Origin: Hymenobacter cellulosilyticus
Lineage (GTDB): Bacteria > Bacteroidota > Bacteroidia > Cytophagales > Hymenobacteraceae
Assembly: GCF_022919215.1 (NCBI RefSeq)
Contig: NZ_CP095046.1
Coordinates: 868,001-932,000, forward strand
Direction of reading: 5' to 3'
Length of the DNA stretch: 64,000 nt
The notes beneath the pieces are model-generated. The model searched no databases and had not been told where the DNA came from. It worked only from the letters and a program-made list of their open reading frames with translations. The position numbers were made by a program, and so were the translations under genes. This document shows, piece by piece, positions 26,435-34,794 of the stretch (positions are counted from its first letter, which is position 1; every line of letters starts with the position of its first letter).

Positions 26435-28162
26435 CTACTGCGGCCCTTCCATCGTTTCGAAAGGCGTGGCCACTTCCACATTAGGGGTTTTAGGGAAAGC
26501 CAGAAAGTGCGTCACCCGGGGCGGCTCCGGGCCCGTATGCAGCTGCCGCACCTGGGCTTCCAGGGCCTGATCTTCCCGGGTAAAGCGGTGGTGTTGCCGC
26601 TGGTGCTCACCCCAGGTAGCTACGTGAAAAAATTCCGTAATGCGCGTCGGGTCGGCGATATCCGAAAACACCCCGGCCCGCAACGAACCATCCCGCAGCC
26701 GCAGGCGGGTAAGACGAGCCACTGCTTGCCGGAAAGCGGGCTGGTCCGCAGCAGCTACGTGGTACTCAATCATGACTACCACCGGTCCGTCATCGGGGTC
26801 GATGGTGCCCTGCACCGCCGGATCGGGCCAGTGCTCAGCGGGCGCCAGGTCCAGCCCTTCGGCCGAGCGCATGGGAAAGGGAATAGCCAGCAGCATGCTT
26901 ACCAGCATCCAGACTGCAGTAGCCAGCAAGGCCGTTTCCAATGAGGCCCGGTCAGCCAGCTCGCCCCACACAATACTGCCCAGCGAAAGTCCCGCCTGAA
27001 AGACCAGCATATAGATGCTTACCACCCGGGCCTGCACCCACTTGGGCACGTGCAGCTGGACCGTCGTACTAAAGCTGGTCATGACCATAAGCCAGGCAAT
27101 TCCCGACAGAAACATAACCGGATACAGCCAATACACTACCGTTACCAGGGCCAAGCACACATTGGTACCAACAAATACCAGGGTCCCGAGCAGCACCCGC
27201 TGGTTAAAGTTGAGCTTATTTCCGGCTCGGCCCATCAGCAAGGCGCCCGTAATAGCGCCGGCTCCCAGCCAAGACAGCATCACCCCGTAAGCACCTGAGC
27301 TCAGGCCCAGCTTGCGGGCTATAACCACCGAGAGCAGCCCCCACATGGCGCTGGCGCCAAATGAAAAGGCAAACGTGCGAAACAGCACAGCATAGATGGC
27401 CGGCGAATACTGCACGTAGCGCAGGCCGGCCCGCAGCGCGCCGGTAAAATTTTCGGCGGGGCCGCTGCTGGCCTCCTCCGTGCGCTGCCACGAAAAAATG
27501 ACGGCGTACGTGCCTAAGAACGACAGCCCATTCACCAAAAACACCCAGCCCGGCGAGTAATAGGCAATGATGAGTCCGCCGATGGCCGGGCCGATGGCGC
27601 GGGCAATGTTATTACTGACGCCATTCAGGGTAATAGCAAACGGCAGTACCGGGCGGGGTACGAGCTCCGTCGTCACGGTTTGCCACACCGGCGCGTTCAA
27701 CGCCGCCCCGATTCCCAGTAAAAAAGTAAACGCCAGGACACCCAGAGCCGAAACTTCGCCCAGGAGCGTAAGAGCCCCTAGCGCGAAGGCGACAATGGCC
27801 ATAAATCCCTGCGTGAGCAGCAAGAGCCTGCGCCGGTCAATTAAGTCGCCCAGGGCCCCGGCGGGCATGCTCAGCAAAAAGGCAGGCAGGCTGTTGGCGG
27901 TTTGCATCAGGGCTACTACCAAAGCCGAGGTAGTCAGCGTCGTGACTAGCCACACCCCGGCCACGTTTTGCATCCAGGTGCCAATGTTCGACACGACTGA
28001 TGCAATCCAGATGGCCCGGAACAGCGCGTATTGAAACGGCGTCCCGAGCGTAGCCTTGCCGTTGGCGGGGAAGGAGAACTCATAGAAGGCAAAACTAAAA
28101 ACTACCACAGCACTACGCCGCAACCGCATCTGGCACTTGCGCCTCCCGGTCCGGTAAAACAA
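26435..28162 (-). CDS. MFS transporter (EntS-like) with C-terminal ABM-like domain
   Basis: The product is up to 575 residues. Residues about 50-430 form twelve membrane helices of the MFS_3/EntS-like exporter type, with VSNIGTWMQNVAGVWLVTTL at the first helix, GDLIDRRRLLLL between helices 2 and 3, and a mid-loop before the second half. The last 110 residues are soluble and look like an antibiotic-biosynthesis-monooxygenase-type dimeric alpha-beta barrel (VVMIEYHVAAADQPAF, ITEFFHVATWGEHQRQHHRF). The combination occurs in some bacterial exporters. The true start may be at an inner Met (28129), because the first 40 residues are atypical. Substrate unknown. Confidence 0.82.
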   Translation of the reverse strand: MFYRTGRRKCQMRLRRSAVVVFSFAFYEFSFPANGKATLGTPFQYALFRAIWIASVVSNIGTWMQNVAGVWLVTTLTTSALVVALMQTANSLPAFLLSMPAGALGDLIDRRRLLLLTQGFMAIVAFALGALTLLGEVSALGVLAFTFLLGIGAALNAPVWQTVTTELVPRPVLPFAITLNGVSNNIARAIGPAIGGLIIAYYSPGWVFLVNGLSFLGTYAVIFSWQRTEEASSGPAENFTGALRAGLRYVQYSPAIYAVLFRTFAFSFGASAMWGLLSVVIARKLGLSSGAYGVMLSWLGAGAITGALLMGRAGNKLNFNQRVLLGTLVFVGTNVCLALVTVVYWLYPVMFLSGIAWLMVMTSFSTTVQLHVPKWVQARVVSIYMLVFQAGLSLGSIVWGELADRASLETALLATAVWMLVSMLLAIPFPMRSAEGLDLAPAEHWPDPAVQGTIDPDDGPVVVMIEYHVAAADQPAFRQAVARLTRLRLRDGSLRAGVFSDIADPTRITEFFHVATWGEHQRQHHRFTREDQALEAQVRQLHTGPEPPRVTHFLAFPKTPNVEVATPFETMEGPQ

Positions 28163-28198
28163 TCAGCCGCACCTCCCTCACGAGAGAAGTGCGGCTGA
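28163..28198. terminator. hairpin between MFS and small basic protein genes
   Basis: TCAGCCGCAC (28163-28172) pairs with GTGCGGCTGA (28189-28198). It sits just after the stop at 28219 of the minus-strand gene at 28219-28500 and may end it. There is no long T run. Confidence 0.5.
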
Positions 28199-28218
28199 AT
28201 ACCGGGAAGCGGATCCGG

Positions 28219-28500
28219 TTACTGGTTCCGCGTTGGAGGATCTACAGTAATAACGCCTTTGCGCACTGGGGCAGCCTGCTGCTTCCGTTTTGCTTTGCGC
28301 CGAGCGGCCCACCGTCTGAAGAAGCCGGGCTTGCGGTGCTTTTTGCGGCCTTTATACCGTTTGTAGTTCGGACGCGGAATCGGGCGGCCATCCACGGTTA
28401 GCTCCGTAGCGGCAGCACTGGTTTCCGATTCGGCCATGGCTGATCCTGGTTCCCCCAGGCATAGCACCGCGCAAAGCAGTAAGAGCAGTAGTTTGTACAT
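28219..28500 (-). CDS. small secreted basic protein, paralogue of the one at 29454
   Basis: The 93-residue product has a signal peptide (MYKLLLLLLCAVLCLGEPGS, AMAE) and a strongly basic mature part with RPNYKRYKGRKKHRKPGFFR and WAARRKAKRKQQ. The 29454 gene encodes a similar protein: same signal, a PRPNYKxYxG block and FRRWAxRRKAxRK. The pattern suggests a family of short exported proteins that bind acidic polymers such as LPS, DNA or polysaccharide. That function is only a guess. Confidence 0.6.
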   Translation of the reverse strand: MYKLLLLLLCAVLCLGEPGSAMAESETSAAATELTVDGRPIPRPNYKRYKGRKKHRKPGFFRRWAARRKAKRKQQAAPVRKGVITVDPPTRNQ

Positions 28501-28714
28501 AACGCTGAAGAAAAGGTGGACTTTACGCTTCGCACAAACAACCTGAACAGCAGAGGTTTACCGTTCACTAACTTTGCCGGGCGAATTTTCCATTTTCTCC
28601 TAGCTAATACTATACCAGGATGAAAATGGTGTTTTATCAAACGCAAAAAAGTTCACCTTGGATTCAGCTTCCTGCAATCTTCCTGCTGGGCCTACCTACA
28701 ATTCCCCACTTTTT

Positions 28715-29116
28715 CTAGAAAGGGTCGAAACAGCTATAGTTGCGCTGCTTGATGATAAGGCCATCCTTCAGTTCGAAGACTACGCAGAACTGGGCAGCCA
28801 GCTGCTGGCCCCGGACTAGCGGCCCAATATCATTGGCCAGCGTGGCTTGCCAGTGAGCCTCAATCACCACACTTCCATCCGGGCACTGCTGCATCTGCTG
28901 TAATTCGAAAAGGGGATTTACCAGTAGCTCACGCCCGGCCCGAATATTTTCCAGAATCTCGGCAAAGGAACGGCGCTGCAGGGTCCGGTTCAGCATATTC
29001 GGAAACTCTACCTGCTCCACATCCGGATGCAATACTGTCGCATAAGCTGCCGGGTCTATCTCCAGAGATTCACTTAGTTTCAAAAATTTGGTAATGGTTT
29101 GCAATTGTTCAGCCAT
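28715..29116 (-). CDS. NTF2/SnoaL-like protein, paralogue of the one at 21073
   Basis: The 133-residue product carries DPAAYATVLHPDVEQVEFPN, TLQRRSFAEILENIRAGREL and QFCVVFELKDGLIIKQRNYS, matching the 21073 protein block for block. It lies between the two small basic secreted-protein genes. The N-terminal helix differs (MAEQLQTITKFLKLSESLEI), so the copies diverged mainly there. Likely a small cone-shaped binding or isomerase-type protein; ligand unknown. Confidence 0.7.
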   Translation of the reverse strand: MAEQLQTITKFLKLSESLEIDPAAYATVLHPDVEQVEFPNMLNRTLQRRSFAEILENIRAGRELLVNPLFELQQMQQCPDGSVVIEAHWQATLANDIGPLVRGQQLAAQFCVVFELKDGLIIKQRNYSCFDPF

Positions 29117-29453
29117 AGGAGTGGGAAGACAGAGGTAGTATGGAGCCTCAAGATAGAGGATGATGAACGTTCAAGGCTACTACAGCTACAACAGGCTCAG
29201 TGTTACAGCTAGTATATAATTTTAAAAATATAATCCTATGTTTCTCCTCTTGCCACTCGGCGTTGGGCACTCTCTAACGGGCTTGTTGTCCTCAACTATG
29301 TATAACCCAAAGGCATATCTGTTTTAGAAGACGTGAGCCGTTATTCCTGGGGTTGGCTACGGCCATGACCCCGTTATAAAGTCAGAGCAGTTTACCCGGC
29401 CCTTTTCGGACTCGGATAAACTGCTCCGTATGCTGTGCTTAAGTAGACTGGAC
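29117..29453. other. gene-free gap with one hairpin
   Basis: 337 bases between the minus-strand genes at 28715 and 29454. It has an AT-rich core around 29205-29245 and an inverted repeat GAGCAGTTTA (29385-29394) with TAAACTGCTC (29417-29426) that could end transcription of the gene at 29454. No open frame of interest. Confidence 0.6.
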
Positions 29454-29738
29454 CTATTTGTTGCGCATGGGCTTATCGACTTTCACCGATGGTATTGCCT
29501 TGCGCTTACGCTTACGCATTGCCTTGCGGCGCAAGGCCCACCGCCGGAATACGCCAAGCTTTTTAGCCCGGTGGCGGCTATTGCCCCGGTAAGGCTTGTA
29601 GTTTGGGCGGGGAGTGTTGGTTTCTGCTATTTCGGTTTTTTCAACCGAATAGTCAGCGGTGGTTGCCTGTACCGCCTGGGGCTCCAGAAGCGTAAACAAG
29701 GCACACAGGAGAATGAGTATTGTTTTGTACATAGCCAA
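29454..29738 (-). CDS. small secreted basic protein, paralogue of the one at 28219
   Basis: The 94-residue product has a signal peptide (MYKTILILLCALFTLLEPQA, with an alternative start two residues upstream), then NTPRPNYKPYRGNSRHRAKK and FRRWALRRKAMRKRKRK. The parallel to the protein at 28219 is clear in both signal and basic block, while the linker differs. The upstream region (29745-29900) is very AT-rich for this genome and probably holds its promoter. Function unknown; the high Arg/Lys content suggests binding to acidic polymers. Confidence 0.6.
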   Translation of the reverse strand: MAMYKTILILLCALFTLLEPQAVQATTADYSVEKTEIAETNTPRPNYKPYRGNSRHRAKKLGVFRRWALRRKAMRKRKRKAIPSVKVDKPMRNK

Positions 29739-30177
29739 GATTTAAATGTTGTTAGATCAGTTCCACCATCCCAATACATTACCTTAATCCTAAACTTCAG
29801 GTGTAAGGCGCTTCTAAATTAAGAACACTACGACAAAATATCCTAATTCATTTTAGCAAATATTTGTAATCCAGCTTAAACACAAATTGTTCTTTTCCAA
29901 GTCTACAAACCTCTCTATCGGCAAACTTTGCGTGGTCGGCACCCTGCTCTCCTACCGGCACTCTGTCGTTGCCGGGTCTGGCTGCGGCGCTGATGAAACC
30001 TTAGGGAATTAGACAAGAACTTCACGGGCATTTCGGGTATTCTTAAATACTTATCGGACCGAGCTGATTTCGACTTGCCAGGACGCACAACGGCCCGTTG
30101 CTGGCGAGCAGCAACGGGCCGTTAGACGGGGCTCTGGGTGAGGTGGCGGGACTCGACCGGACCGCTCGGGCTAGAAG
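29739..30177. other. AT-rich gene-free gap ending in a strong hairpin
   Basis: 439 bases without a credible gene. The first 160 bases are AT-rich. At 30089-30123 AACGGCCCGTTGCTG pairs perfectly with CAGCAACGGGCCGTT around GCGAG, 55 bases past the stop of the DAHP synthase gene. It probably marks the 3' end of the aromatic operon, although no T run follows. Confidence 0.6.
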
Positions 30178-31247
30178 TTAGCCTTCCATCACCTTGTTCT
30201 GGTGGTTGATGGACTCCAGGTGAACGGCGGCGAAGTACTGCTCGATAAACTCCGGGGTAAGGCCCACGGATGAACCCTGGCGCTGGGCCCGCTCCAGTAC
30301 CTCGTTCCAGCGGCTGGTTTGCAGAATGGTGATGTCGTTTTCCTTTTTGTAGACCCCGATTTTCTCGGCCACAGCCATGCGGCGACCTAGGAGCTGGATG
30401 ATTTCGGCGTCGAGCTGGTTGATTTGCTCGCGCAGGCTGGACAAGGCCGTCAGAAACTCGCGCTGGTTGGTGGTTTCGTGGCGCCACACCAGGTCCGTGA
30501 TGAGGTCCTTGAGCACCTCGGGGTAATCTGCTGCTTGGCGTCGCTCCAGGCGTGGTCGGGGTCGATGTGGCTTTCAATCATGTTGCCGTCGAAGCCCAGG
30601 TTCAGGGCCTGCTGGGCCACGGCCGATAAGGTGTCGCGGCGGCCGCAGATGTGGCTGGGGTCGCAGAGCAAGGGCATTTCGGGGTGGCGGCGCTTCATCT
30701 CGATGGGCAGGTGCCACATCGGGGCGTTGCGGAAGTCGGTGTTGCCGTAAGAGCTGAAGCCCCGGTGAATCAGCCCCACTTGGCTTAGGCCGGCCTTCTG
30801 CAGGCGTTCCACGGCGCCTACCCACAGCTCCAGCTCGGGGTGAATCGGGTTCTTGACCAGCACCGGCACCTGCACCCCGCGCAGCACGTTGGCAATTTCC
30901 TGCACCGAGAAGGGGTTGCCGGTGGTGCGGGCGCCCACCCACAGAATATCGACGCCGAAAGCCAGGCAGTCTTCCACGTGCTTAGCGGTGGCCACTTCCA
31001 CGGCAATGGGCAGGCCGGTCAGCTCACTGGCTTTCTTGAGCCAGGGCAAACCCTTGGTGCCCACGCCTTCGAAGCCGCCGGGCTTGGTGCGGGGTTTCCA
31101 GATGCCGGCGCGCAGGGCCTGCACCTTGCCGGTAGCGGCCAGGCGCTGGCAGGTTTCTAGAACTTGCTCCTCGGTTTCGGCTGAGCAAGGCCCGGAAATC
31201 AGGTAAGGCTTATCGTCGGGCTGGCGGTTGAAAAGTGCGGATTGCAT
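30178..31247 (-). CDS. bifunctional DAHP synthase / chorismate mutase; frame break near 30522
   Basis: The enzyme makes 3-deoxy-D-arabino-heptulosonate 7-phosphate, the first step of the shikimate pathway, and its chorismate mutase domain makes prephenate. The corrected 356-residue product starts MQSALFNRQPDDKPYLISGP and holds the DAHP synthase blocks AGIWKPRTKPGGFEGVG, LWVGARTTGNPFSVQ and CDPSHICGRRDTL. It ends in a chorismate mutase domain (last about 90 residues, SLREQINQLDAEIIQLLGRR). The frame breaks at the junction; one extra base in the GGGG run 30520-30523 gives QITPEVLKDLITDLVWRHET. Last gene of the operon pheA, aminotransferase, tyrA, this gene. ATG 31247 chosen by family start. Confidence 0.92.
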
Positions 31248-31302
31248 GATATGTTGGGTTTGAGTTTTGCGGGGAGTTGAGAAATGGTAGAAGAAGTCGT
31301 CT

Positions 31303-31398
31303 GTCATGTCGAGCCTTCGCGAGGCATTTCGCGTGCTGAGGTTGCAATGGCATTGATTAGCACTGCACGCGAGATGTCTCGCCAAGGCTCGACATGAC
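31303..31398. repeat. intergenic palindromic element, family copy 3
   Basis: GTCATGTCGAGCC at the left pairs with GGCTCGACATGAC at the right. Inside, GCATTTCGCGTGC and GCACGCGAGATGTC are also inverted. It lies between tyrA and the DAHP synthase gene, so it is inside the operon transcript. A close relative is at 33484-33579. Confidence 0.75.
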
Positions 31399-31416
31399 GT
31401 TCTATCCAGGTTGTTC

Positions 31417-32262
31417 TTACTTCAGAATCTTCTTGATCAGATTGGCTTGCTCGATTTGCTGGTAGACGGCGGGGTAGTCTTCCTGGGAAATGAGGTGGCG
31501 CAGGTGCTGCAACTGTTTGATATGCTCGTCGAGCACGTCGAGGACGTTGACGCGGTTTTGGCGGAAGATGGGCACCCACATATCCGGTGAGCTTTTAGCC
31601 AGGCGCACCGTGGAAGCAAAACCGCCGCTGGCCAAGGCAAAAATCTGCTGCTCCTCTTTTTCCTTTTCCAGCACCGTGAGGGCCAGGGCAAAGGAGGTAA
31701 TGTGCGAAATGTGCGACACGTAGGCCGTGTGCAGGTCGTGGGCAGCGGCGTCGAGGTATTCGATGCGCATCCGGAGCTGCTCGAAGAGGTGCTGCACCTG
31801 GTTCACCGCGTCGGCGTCGCTCTGTTCGGCGTCGCAGATAACCAGGGTTTTGTCGGTAAACAGCTCGGGCACGGCGGCTTCGGGGCCCGAGTACTCGGTG
31901 CCGGCCATGGGATGCACGGCCACGAAGCGGCCCCGACGCGGGTGCCCGGCTACGGCCGCCAGCAGCATCGATTTGGTAGAGCCCACGTCGATGACCACCT
32001 GCTGGTCGACTTCGTCCAGCACCTGGGGCAGCACGGTGAGCATGGCGTCCATGGGCACGGCCACCACCACCAGGTCGGAGCGGCGCACGGCGGCGGGCAG
32101 GTCGGTGGTGCCTTCGTCGATGAGGCTTAGCTCCTGGGCTTTGCCAAGGTTTTCCGGGCTGTGGTCTACTCCTATAATATGCTCAGCCAGTCCGTGGGCT
32201 TTCAGGCTGATAGCCAGCGAGCCGCCAATAAGCCCCAGGCCGATTACAGTGACAGTTTTCAT
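31417..32262 (-). CDS. tyrA: prephenate dehydrogenase
   Basis: TyrA oxidises prephenate to 4-hydroxyphenylpyruvate for tyrosine. The 281-residue protein has an N-terminal nucleotide-binding motif, VTVIGLGLIGGSLAISLK, then VAVPMDAMLTVLPQVLDEVD, the VHPMAGTEYSGPEAA block with the catalytic His, and HTAYVSHISHITSFALAL in the helical dimerisation domain. It overlaps the aminotransferase gene by 4 bases (ATGA), so the two are translationally coupled. No ACT domain is present. Confidence 0.93.
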   Translation of the reverse strand: MKTVTVIGLGLIGGSLAISLKAHGLAEHIIGVDHSPENLGKAQELSLIDEGTTDLPAAVRRSDLVVVAVPMDAMLTVLPQVLDEVDQQVVIDVGSTKSMLLAAVAGHPRRGRFVAVHPMAGTEYSGPEAAVPELFTDKTLVICDAEQSDADAVNQVQHLFEQLRMRIEYLDAAAHDLHTAYVSHISHITSFALALTVLEKEKEEQQIFALASGGFASTVRLAKSSPDMWVPIFRQNRVNVLDVLDEHIKQLQHLRHLISQEDYPAVYQQIEQANLIKKILK

Positions 32263-33452
32263 ACGGTCGGGGTGGTAAAAGAAGGTTGTTGCCGGGCCGC
32301 CCGGATTCGGCCTAAAGCGGATTCCAGCACGGCCGTCGTCTGGCAGAGGCTCACCCGAATAAAGTTGTTGCCGTTGGAGCCGAAGATGCCGCCGGGCGTG
32401 ATAAACACCTTGGCCGCCTGCAGCAGCTCATCACTCAGCGCGTAGCCATCGGCATGACCGGCCGGAATGGCAGCCCACACGAACAAGCCCACCTGATTCC
32501 GTTCGTAGCGGCAGCCGATGGTGTCGAGCAGTTCAAAGACCAGCTCCCGGCGGGCGGCGTAGTGGGCGTTGAGCTCCTCGTACCAGCTTGCGTCCAGTTG
32601 CAGGGCTTCTACGGCGGCCAGCTGCACCGGTAGGAACATCCCCGAGTCGAGGTTGCTCTTGAAGCGCAGCACTTCTTGGAGCAAATCACCGCGGCCCAGC
32701 AGCATGCCCACGCGCCAGCCCGCCATGTTGTGCGACTTGCTCAGAGAGTTCAGCTCCAATACTACTTGCCGGGCTCCCGGCACAGCTAATAGACTTTGAG
32801 CCGGCTCCTGGTTCAGGATGAAGCTGTAGGGGTTGTCGTGCACCAGTAGGATGTTGTGCTCGGTAGCAAAGGCCACCAGCCGGGCGAAGAACGCCGCGTT
32901 GGGCGGGGTACCGGTTGGCATGTGCGGGTAGTTAACCCACATGAGCTTTACCCGGCTTAGGTCGCGTTGAGCCAGGGCAGCCAGGTCGGGCAGCCAGCTG
33001 TTTTCGGCCTGCAGGTCGTAGTCCACGGGCGTGGCGCCGGCCAAGTGAGCGGCGGCGCGGTAGGCCGGGTAGCCGGGATTGGGAATCAGCACTTCGTCGC
33101 CGGCTTCGAGAAAGGTCATGCTCACGTGGATGATGCCTTCCTTGGAGCCCAGCAGCGGCAATACTTCCGTTTCGGGGTCCAGGGTCACGCTGTAGCTCTG
33201 CTTGTACCACCTGGCCATGGCCTGGCGCAGGGCCGGCACGCCTTTGTAGTTCTGGTAGGCATGGGTAGTGGGCTGCTCGGCGGCCTGGGTCAGGGCGGCA
33301 ATTACGCGCGGATGGGGCGGCATGTCGGGGCTACCAATACCGAGGTTTATAACCTGGGCACCGGCCTTGTTCATGGCGTCGATTTCGCGCAGCTTCCGGG
33401 AGAAGTAGTACTCCTGGGTGTGCTGAAGGCGGCTGGCTACGGAGACTTGCAT
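32259..33452 (-). CDS. class I/II aminotransferase of the aromatic operon
   Basis: The 397-residue PLP enzyme of fold type I contains NLGIGSPDMPPHPRV at the start, YPAYRAAAHLAGATPVDYDL, the Asn and Tyr residues of DNPYSFI, and the Schiff-base Lys in LNSLSKSHNMAGWRVGM. It probably transaminates phenylpyruvate and hydroxyphenylpyruvate, as expected from its place between pheA and tyrA. Relatives include aspartate and LL-diaminopimelate aminotransferases, so specificity is an inference from context. The stop overlaps the tyrA start. Confidence 0.88.
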   Translation of the reverse strand: MQVSVASRLQHTQEYYFSRKLREIDAMNKAGAQVINLGIGSPDMPPHPRVIAALTQAAEQPTTHAYQNYKGVPALRQAMARWYKQSYSVTLDPETEVLPLLGSKEGIIHVSMTFLEAGDEVLIPNPGYPAYRAAAHLAGATPVDYDLQAENSWLPDLAALAQRDLSRVKLMWVNYPHMPTGTPPNAAFFARLVAFATEHNILLVHDNPYSFILNQEPAQSLLAVPGARQVVLELNSLSKSHNMAGWRVGMLLGRGDLLQEVLRFKSNLDSGMFLPVQLAAVEALQLDASWYEELNAHYAARRELVFELLDTIGCRYERNQVGLFVWAAIPAGHADGYALSDELLQAAKVFITPGGIFGSNGNNFIRVSLCQTTAVLESALGRIRAARQQPSFTTPTV

Positions 33453-33483
33453 GGGTTATGATCTAGAATATTCGTTTCGGGCT

Positions 33484-33579
33484 GTCATTCCGAGCCCCGC
33501 GAGGAATCTCGCGTGCTGATGTTAGGTCGGTAATTTGAATACTGTGGCACGCGAGATGTCTCGCGGGGCTCGACATGAC
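33484..33579. repeat. intergenic palindromic element, family copy 4
   Basis: GTCATTCCGAGCCCCGCGAG at the left matches CTCGCGGGGCTCGACATGAC at the right with few mismatches. Same subfamily as 31303-31398. It lies between pheA and the aminotransferase gene. Confidence 0.75.
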
Positions 33580-33594
33580 GTTCTGAAGTATGAA

Positions 33595-34428
33595 CTACTT
33601 ATGCGTGGTGCCTTTGTGGTACACGCCCAGCACTTCGAGGCCTTCCGTTACTGGCTTCATGCTGTGCAGGGCGGCGTCCAGTTGGGCCGAGTCATCAAAT
33701 TCGAGGTCGGCGTGGAAGTAGTAGTGCCAGGTTTTGGCCGGAATCGGGAAGGACTGCAGCTTGGAGAGGTTGATGCCCTGGTCGGCAATGCGGATGAGCA
33801 CCTGGGCCAGGCTGCCCTGGGCGTGGGTGGTGTGGAAGTAGAGCGAAGCCTTATTGGGCGCCTCCACGGCGGCGGCATTTTCGGGCCGGTCCACTACCAG
33901 AAAGCGGGTGTAGTTCTTCTTTTCGGAGTGAATGTCCTTGGCCAGAATTTCCAGGTCGAACAGCTCGGCGGCTAACTTGCCAGCTACGGCGGCGGTACCG
34001 GTGCGCAGGCCTTCCCGGATGCGCTGGGCGCTCAGGGCCGTATCCTCGGTTTCGACCAGCCGCCAGGGGCCGTGCTGATTGAGAAAGTCGGCGCACTGCA
34101 GCAAAGCCATGGGGTGGGAGTGCACCTCCCGGATATCATCGAGCTGCTGTCCGGGCAGGGCCATCAGATGCTGTCGGATCTGCAGGTACACTTCCCCCGT
34201 GACGCGCAGACCGGCCTGGCGGAGCAGGTTGTAGTTGGGCAAGATGCTGCCGGCAATGGAGTTTTCAATAGCCATCAGGCCGTGCCCGGCCGTGCCGCTG
34301 CTCACCTGCCGCACCACCTCCCCAAACGTGGCGCAGGGCGTAGTCAAGGCAGCGGGACCGAAGTAGTGGCGGGCGGCAATCTGGTGAAAACTACCTTCAA
34401 AGCCCTGGATGGCGACGGTTGGGAGCAT
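33595..34428 (-). CDS. pheA: prephenate dehydratase
   Basis: PheA converts prephenate to phenylpyruvate for phenylalanine. The 277-residue monofunctional enzyme opens VAIQGFEGSFHQIAARHYFG, includes LMAIENSIAGSILPNYNLLR and the catalytic Thr-Arg-Phe in NYTRFLVVDR, and ends with an ACT-type regulatory domain (SLAQVLIRIADQGINLSKLQ). In this domain the usual ESRP Phe-binding motif reads LQSFPI. The first gene of the operon, preceded by the two predicted attenuators at 34455-34745. The ATG at 34428 is near the end of the second terminator. Confidence 0.93.
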   Translation of the reverse strand: MLPTVAIQGFEGSFHQIAARHYFGPAALTTPCATFGEVVRQVSSGTAGHGLMAIENSIAGSILPNYNLLRQAGLRVTGEVYLQIRQHLMALPGQQLDDIREVHSHPMALLQCADFLNQHGPWRLVETEDTALSAQRIREGLRTGTAAVAGKLAAELFDLEILAKDIHSEKKNYTRFLVVDRPENAAAVEAPNKASLYFHTTHAQGSLAQVLIRIADQGINLSKLQSFPIPAKTWHYYFHADLEFDDSAQLDAALHSMKPVTEGLEVLGVYHKGTTHK

Positions 34429-34454
34429 GATGCGAGGTACTTGGGAAAAGACAT

Positions 34455-34483
34455 AAAAAAAAGGCCTCCGGAGTGCGGGGCCT
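34455..34483 (-). terminator. attenuator terminator 2 in the pheA leader
   Basis: On the minus strand AGGCC (34479-34483) pairs with GGCCT (34462-34466), followed by eight Us (34455-34462), just before pheA. The 5' arm, GGCCCCGC (34475-34482), is also complementary to GCGGGGCC (34528-34535) inside leader 2, which would form a competing antiterminator. The terminator stem itself is short. Confidence 0.65.
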
Positions 34484-34510
34484 GGGTTTTGCTTTGGTGC
34501 TGCGCTTCGG

Positions 34511-34591
34511 TCAGCTTCGGCAAACGGGGCCCCGCTTCTTCGTAAAGAAGAAGTAGGTATAGCCGTAATAAAAGAAGACTGAAGCAGGCAT
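34511..34591 (-). CDS. Phe/Tyr-rich leader peptide 2 (attenuator)
   Basis: A 26-codon open frame reads MPASVFFYYGYTYFFFTKKR then GPVCRS and stop. Nine of 26 residues are Phe or Tyr, seven of them within ten codons. It lies between terminator 1 and terminator 2, 83 bases before pheA. Its AAG-CGG-GGC-CCC codons carry the sequence able to pair with terminator 2, the classic layout in which a ribosome stalled at Phe/Tyr codons decides the RNA fold. Translation is not proven. Confidence 0.7.
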   Translation of the reverse strand: MPASVFFYYGYTYFFFTKKRGPVCRS

Positions 34592-34610
34592 GTGAGGCAA
34601 AAAGTAAGCG

Positions 34611-34646
34611 TAAAAAAAGCGCCTCCCGAGGTTGTCGAGAGGCGCT
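34611..34646 (-). terminator. attenuator terminator 1 in the pheA leader
   Basis: On the minus strand AGCGCCTCTCGA pairs with TCGGGAGGCGCT (12 pairs, one G-U) around CAACC, then seven Us (34612-34618). Strong intrinsic terminator 165 bases before pheA. Its 5' arm includes CTCGAC, complementary to GTCGAG overlapping the stop codon of leader 1. Confidence 0.85.
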
Positions 34647-34685
34647 GAGAGTTTCGGTTAGAAAAGCTACAGGAGGGCCGCTCGA

Positions 34686-34745
34686 CTACGCGTGGGCGTA
34701 GTAGAAGTAATAGCTAAAAAAGAAACGGCCGGTGTGCTGAGACAT
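34686..34745 (-). CDS. Phe/Tyr-rich leader peptide 1 (attenuator)
   Basis: A 19-codon frame reads MSQHTGRFFFSYYFYYAHA and stop. Eight residues are Phe or Tyr, packed in a ten-codon block. It begins 50 bases after a promoter-like -7 box and is followed by intrinsic terminator 1. Such a run of codons for the end products of the operon is the mark of ribosome-mediated attenuation, as in the Escherichia coli pheA leader. The sequence just after the block (GTCGAG, 34681-34686) can pair with the terminator arm. Confidence 0.8.
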   Translation of the reverse strand: MSQHTGRFFFSYYFYYAHA

Positions 34746-34794
34746 GAGAATCAGGTGCTTTGCGAGGGCAAGGTGGGACCAGGTTCTGGCAATT

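Noticed and set aside
30089-30123. Small RNA or attenuator in the hairpin after the DAHP synthase gene
   Set aside because: No promoter or T run is visible; an operon-end hairpin is sufficient.
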